DNA of 7,393 nucleotides from positions 1 to 7,393 of the forward strand of contig SFJH01000060.1 in NCBI GenBank assembly GCA_004555155.1. Direction: 5' to 3'. The notes beneath the pieces were generated by a model, which was not told where the DNA came from, did not search any database, and saw only the letters and a program-made list of their open reading frames with translations. Each line of letters starts with the position of its first letter. Positions within the stretch are counted from its first letter, which is position 1. This document shows positions 5,894-7,393 of this stretch, one piece after another. Both the position numbers and the translations under genes were made by a program. This stretch comes from Clostridiales bacterium. GTDB lineage: Bacteria > Bacillota > Clostridia > Christensenellales > Aristaeellaceae.

Positions 5894-5914
5894 ATGCGGC
5901 GCAAGCTCGATCAA
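5886..5914 (-). promoter_or_regulatory. Best of three stacked minus-strand promoters
   Basis: TTGATC (5909-5914), a 17-base spacer and TATAAT (5886-5891) read toward the amidohydrolase. The other two TATAATs (5819-5824 and 5758-5763) have only TTCAGC at 17-18 bases as -35 candidates. The nearest TATAAT is about 100 bases upstream of the amidohydrolase start. Confidence 0.55.
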
Positions 5915-6005
5915 CCGCGGTTTGTGAAGCGAAACTTCTCAAAAAAATAACGAATACTTGGGAACTTTTCCCGGTGCAGGTCATATTTGAGCCATATTGA
6001 TGGAA

Positions 6006-6011
6006 TATAAT
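6006..6011 (+). promoter_or_regulatory. -10 box for the SH3-domain protein gene
   Basis: A perfect TATAAT lies 36 bases upstream of the start at 6048. No convincing -35 is present at 16-18 bases (the region reads ATATTT). The -10 overlaps an ATATT-GATGG-AATAT inverted repeat (5994-6008) that could be a regulator site, so this promoter may depend on an activator or be controlled. Confidence 0.5.
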
Positions 6012-6047
6012 AGTATAGGTAAGATTCCTGAGGGGAGAGATTTTCTG

Positions 6048-6992
6048 ATGGCACGTTTGACGCGCAAATGGGTGTGCGCGATTCTGGCGGCGGTTCTGCT
6101 GGCGGTTGCGCTGGCGCCCTGCGCAATGGCGGCCAGCTACGGCGCTTACTTCAACTGCAACTCCAAGGTGTATGCCAAGGCGAGCAGCTCCAGCGCTTCG
6201 CTGAACGTGAAGAAGGGCACCTCGTGCACGATTCTGGCCGTGTCCGGCAACTGGGCGCTGGTCAAGCGCTCCGGGGTGAACGCCTATTGCGATGTGCGCG
6301 ATCTGACCCTCTCCTCCCGGATCAAGGGGTATGTTCAGACGGACGCCAAGCTGTATGCCTCCGCGTCCTCCTCCTCCAAAAGCATGACGCTTCCGGTGAA
6401 TACCGAGGTGTATATCATCGGCCGCGCCGGCGATTACTGGCGCGTGGAGAACAGCTCCGGCGCCACGGTGGGCTATGTCAGGATGAGCGTCGTCGGCGGA
6501 AGCAAGGCGGCGGTCAAGGCGCCTGAGAAGGAGCCCGAGAAGGAGCCCGAGAAGGAAACCGAGTCCTCCGGCTCCTGGAAGGACAAGGTGGAGCTGCTGG
6601 ACTGGTATAAGGGCGGCAGCAGCGTGCTCGCTCGCGGTCAGTACGGCAAGCTCTATGATGTCTCCACCGGCACGGTCATCAGCGTCAAACGCATGGGCGG
6701 CACCAGCCACGCCGACCTGGAGCCCGCGACCGCTGAGGATACCGCCAAGCTGCTCAAGATCTCCGGCGGATCCTTCTCCTGGGCCTCCCGCGCCGTGATC
6801 CTGTATGCCAACGGCAGGTATGTCGCCGCCGCGATCAACACCATGCCCCACGGCGATCAGACCCTCTCCGACAACAACTACGACGGCCAGTTCTGCCTCC
6901 ACATGGTCAACAGCCGCACCCACGGCTCCGACACCATCAACGAAGAACACCAAAAAGCCATCGCCAAAGCCTACTCCTGGGCAGCAAACTGA
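6048..6992 (+). CDS. Secreted protein with two SH3 domains and a C-terminal His/Cys domain
   Basis: A 314-residue protein. The ATG at 6048 follows GAGGGGAGAG and is immediately followed by a signal peptide (RLTRKW, hydrophobic 9-28, AMAAS cleavage region); an in-frame ATG at 5997 would precede the TATAAT and is rejected. Bacterial SH3-like domains lie at about 36-86 and 93-149, both with the K-x-Y/L-Y-A-x-A-S-S-S-S start and G-x/D-Y/N-W-x-x-V core, and usually bind peptidoglycan. A PEKEPEKE linker (159-170) leads to a domain at about 181-314 with H221-A-D, NTMPHG (264-269), QFCLH (281-285) and NSRTHGS (288-294). This domain matches C-terminal domains I know from Firmicute SH3 or cell-wall proteins. 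The clustered His/Cys/Ser residues suggest an enzyme, perhaps loosely L,D-transpeptidase-like, but that is inference. The stop codon lies in a 32-bp repeat. It acts outside the cell at the wall. Confidence 0.85.
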   Translation: MARLTRKWVCAILAAVLLAVALAPCAMAASYGAYFNCNSKVYAKASSSSASLNVKKGTSCTILAVSGNWALVKRSGVNAYCDVRDLTLSSRIKGYVQTDAKLYASASSSSKSMTLPVNTEVYIIGRAGDYWRVENSSGATVGYVRMSVVGGSKAAVKAPEKEPEKEPEKETESSGSWKDKVELLDWYKGGSSVLARGQYGKLYDVSTGTVISVKRMGGTSHADLEPATAEDTAKLLKISGGSFSWASRAVILYANGRYVAAAINTMPHGDQTLSDNNYDGQFCLHMVNSRTHGSDTINEEHQKAIAKAYSWAAN

Positions 6993-7079
6993 GTTTGCAT
7001 CCACTTGCTGCCGCGGCAAACTGAGTTTGCATCCACTTGCTGCCGCGGCAAACTGAGTTTGCATCCACTTGCTGCCGCG
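6984..7079 (+). repeat. Three perfect 32-bp tandem repeats overlapping a stop codon
   Basis: Units begin at 6984, 7016 and 7048 and are essentially identical. The core GCAAACT-G-AGTTTGC is a 15-base near-perfect palindrome, and neighbouring units join through TTGCTGCCGCGGCAA, another inverted repeat, so the array can fold into alternating hairpins. The TGA of the SH3 gene (6990-6992) lies in the palindrome of unit 1, so the last residues (AAN) come from the repeat. There are no spacers, so it is not CRISPR. Confidence 0.95.
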
Positions 7080-7089
7080 TTTGGGTGAC

Positions 7090-7130
7090 GAATCCGGGAT
7101 TTCCGTGGTGGAAATCCCGGATTCTTACTT
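7090..7130 (+). terminator. Strong hairpin terminator, 15-bp perfect stem
   Basis: GAATCCGGGATTTCC (7090-7104) pairs perfectly with 7110-7124 across a GTGGT loop, followed by TTACTTTCT. It is the likely main terminator of the SH3-protein transcript. Confidence 0.75.
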
Positions 7131-7164
7131 TCTGCTGAATATGTTTGCGTGGGACAGATTTGAC

Positions 7165-7208
7165 GACCTTGTCGGCCATTTACGCCAGCCGACAAGGTCT
7201 TTGTCTTG
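7165..7208 (+). terminator. Second hairpin terminator, 12-bp perfect stem
   Basis: GACCTTGTCGGC (7165-7176) pairs with 7188-7199 across an 11-base loop, followed by TTTGTCTTG. It lies 40 bases beyond the first terminator and gives a back-up stop. Confidence 0.65.
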
Positions 7209-7211
7209 TCC

Positions 7212-7263
7212 CGGCAGCTTGCATCTGCACTGGATCGCTGCCGCGTTCGGGCAGCTGAATCCG
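7212..7263 (+). repeat. Degenerate copy of the 32-bp repeat and its right flank
   Basis: The stretch GCTTGCATCTGCACTGG...CGCTGCCGCGTTCGGGCAGCTGAATCCG follows the same order as repeat unit 3 and its flank (GTTTGCATC-CACTTG-CTGCCGCGTTTGGGTGACGAATCCG) with several substitutions and small insertions. It suggests an old duplication of the repeat end. No gene is seen at 7200-7350. Confidence 0.5.
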
Positions 7264-7353
7264 TTTTCTTCCAACGCACCGCATTCGAAAAAGCAAGGCT
7301 CTGTGTCAAATGTAGGGGTGAAAAGAGAAAGATAACAAAATTCTCTTGCGGAA

Positions 7354-7393
7354 ATGAGAGAAGTTCTGGTATCCAAAGGAAGTCCTTTTGAGC
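7354..7393 (+). CDS. Possible start of a gene running off the right edge
   Basis: An ATG at 7354 opens a frame reading MREVLVSKGSPFE to the window end; the last in-frame stop is at 7333-7335. The pattern V-x-x-x-G-S-P-[FY]-E resembles the first residues of C45-type acyltransferase/peptidase proteins, which begin with a similar short strand and turn. There is no convincing ribosome binding site (GCGGAA only) and just 13 codons are visible, so this is tentative. Beyond the window the frame would need to stay open for several hundred codons. Confidence 0.3.
   Translation, partial: MREVLVSKGSPFE

Noticed and set aside
5920..5955. Hairpin GAAG-CGAAA-CTTC followed by an A tract as a terminator
   Set aside because: The stem is only 4 bp. 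In the minus direction the T tract precedes the hairpin rather than following it, so it does not fit an intrinsic terminator.
5880..7064. 394-codon minus-strand open frame
   Set aside because: It is antisense to the SH3-domain gene, which has a signal peptide, ribosome binding site and -10 box; no coherent domain is seen in the minus frame.
6984..7079. CRISPR array
   Set aside because: Three 32-bp units are directly adjacent with no spacers and no cas genes nearby. The 124-bp array also lacks unique spacers.

Overview
The window comes from a GC-rich bacterium. It has an scpA-type condensin gene directly behind a site-2 protease gene, a VanW-domain protein, secreted PepSY and SH3-domain proteins, strong AGGAGG-type ribosome binding sites and TATAAT promoters. 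Together these point to a Clostridia-like Firmicute, possibly a high-GC gut lineage; the taxonomy is inference.

Layout. Positions 3-581 (+) hold the 3' end of a secreted PepSY-repeat protein, closed by a strong hairpin terminator. Positions 662-3842 (-) hold a tightly spaced block, read right to left: a nucleotidyltransferase-fold protein, an M50 site-2 protease, ScpA and a VanW-domain protein. ScpA appears to have lost its C-terminal winged-helix domain and runs in frame into the VanW gene. Upstream of the nucleotidyltransferase, positions 3759-4380 hold five tandem copies (about 124 bp each) of that gene's own 5' end: leader, ribosome binding site, start codon and first 28 codons. Only the copy next to the gene body continues into the enzyme. 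Three of the others are regular 30-codon mini-ORFs. Positions 4431-4721 (-) encode a two-helix membrane protein with a near-consensus promoter, and 4862-5656 (-) encode an Amidohydro_2 metal-dependent hydrolase.

Positions 5657-6047 form a divergent intergenic region. It contains three tandem copies of a 61-67 bp element, each with a minus-strand TATAAT and a hairpin whose stem partly covaries between copies. These probably form a promoter stack for the amidohydrolase. To the right, 6048-6992 (+) encodes a secreted protein with two SH3 domains, a PEKE linker and a C-terminal His/Cys-containing domain. Its stop codon lies inside the first of three perfect 32-bp tandem repeats with a palindromic core. 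Two long hairpins with T-rich tails follow, then a degenerate repeat copy, and possibly the first codons of another gene at the right edge.

The coding content is mostly housekeeping or cell-envelope type. The unusual material is in the repeats and junctions: the gene-start array, the promoter-hairpin array, the stop-codon repeats and the apparent scpA deletion/fusion. I do not see a recognisable defence system, CRISPR, integron, insertion sequence, tRNA or rRNA.
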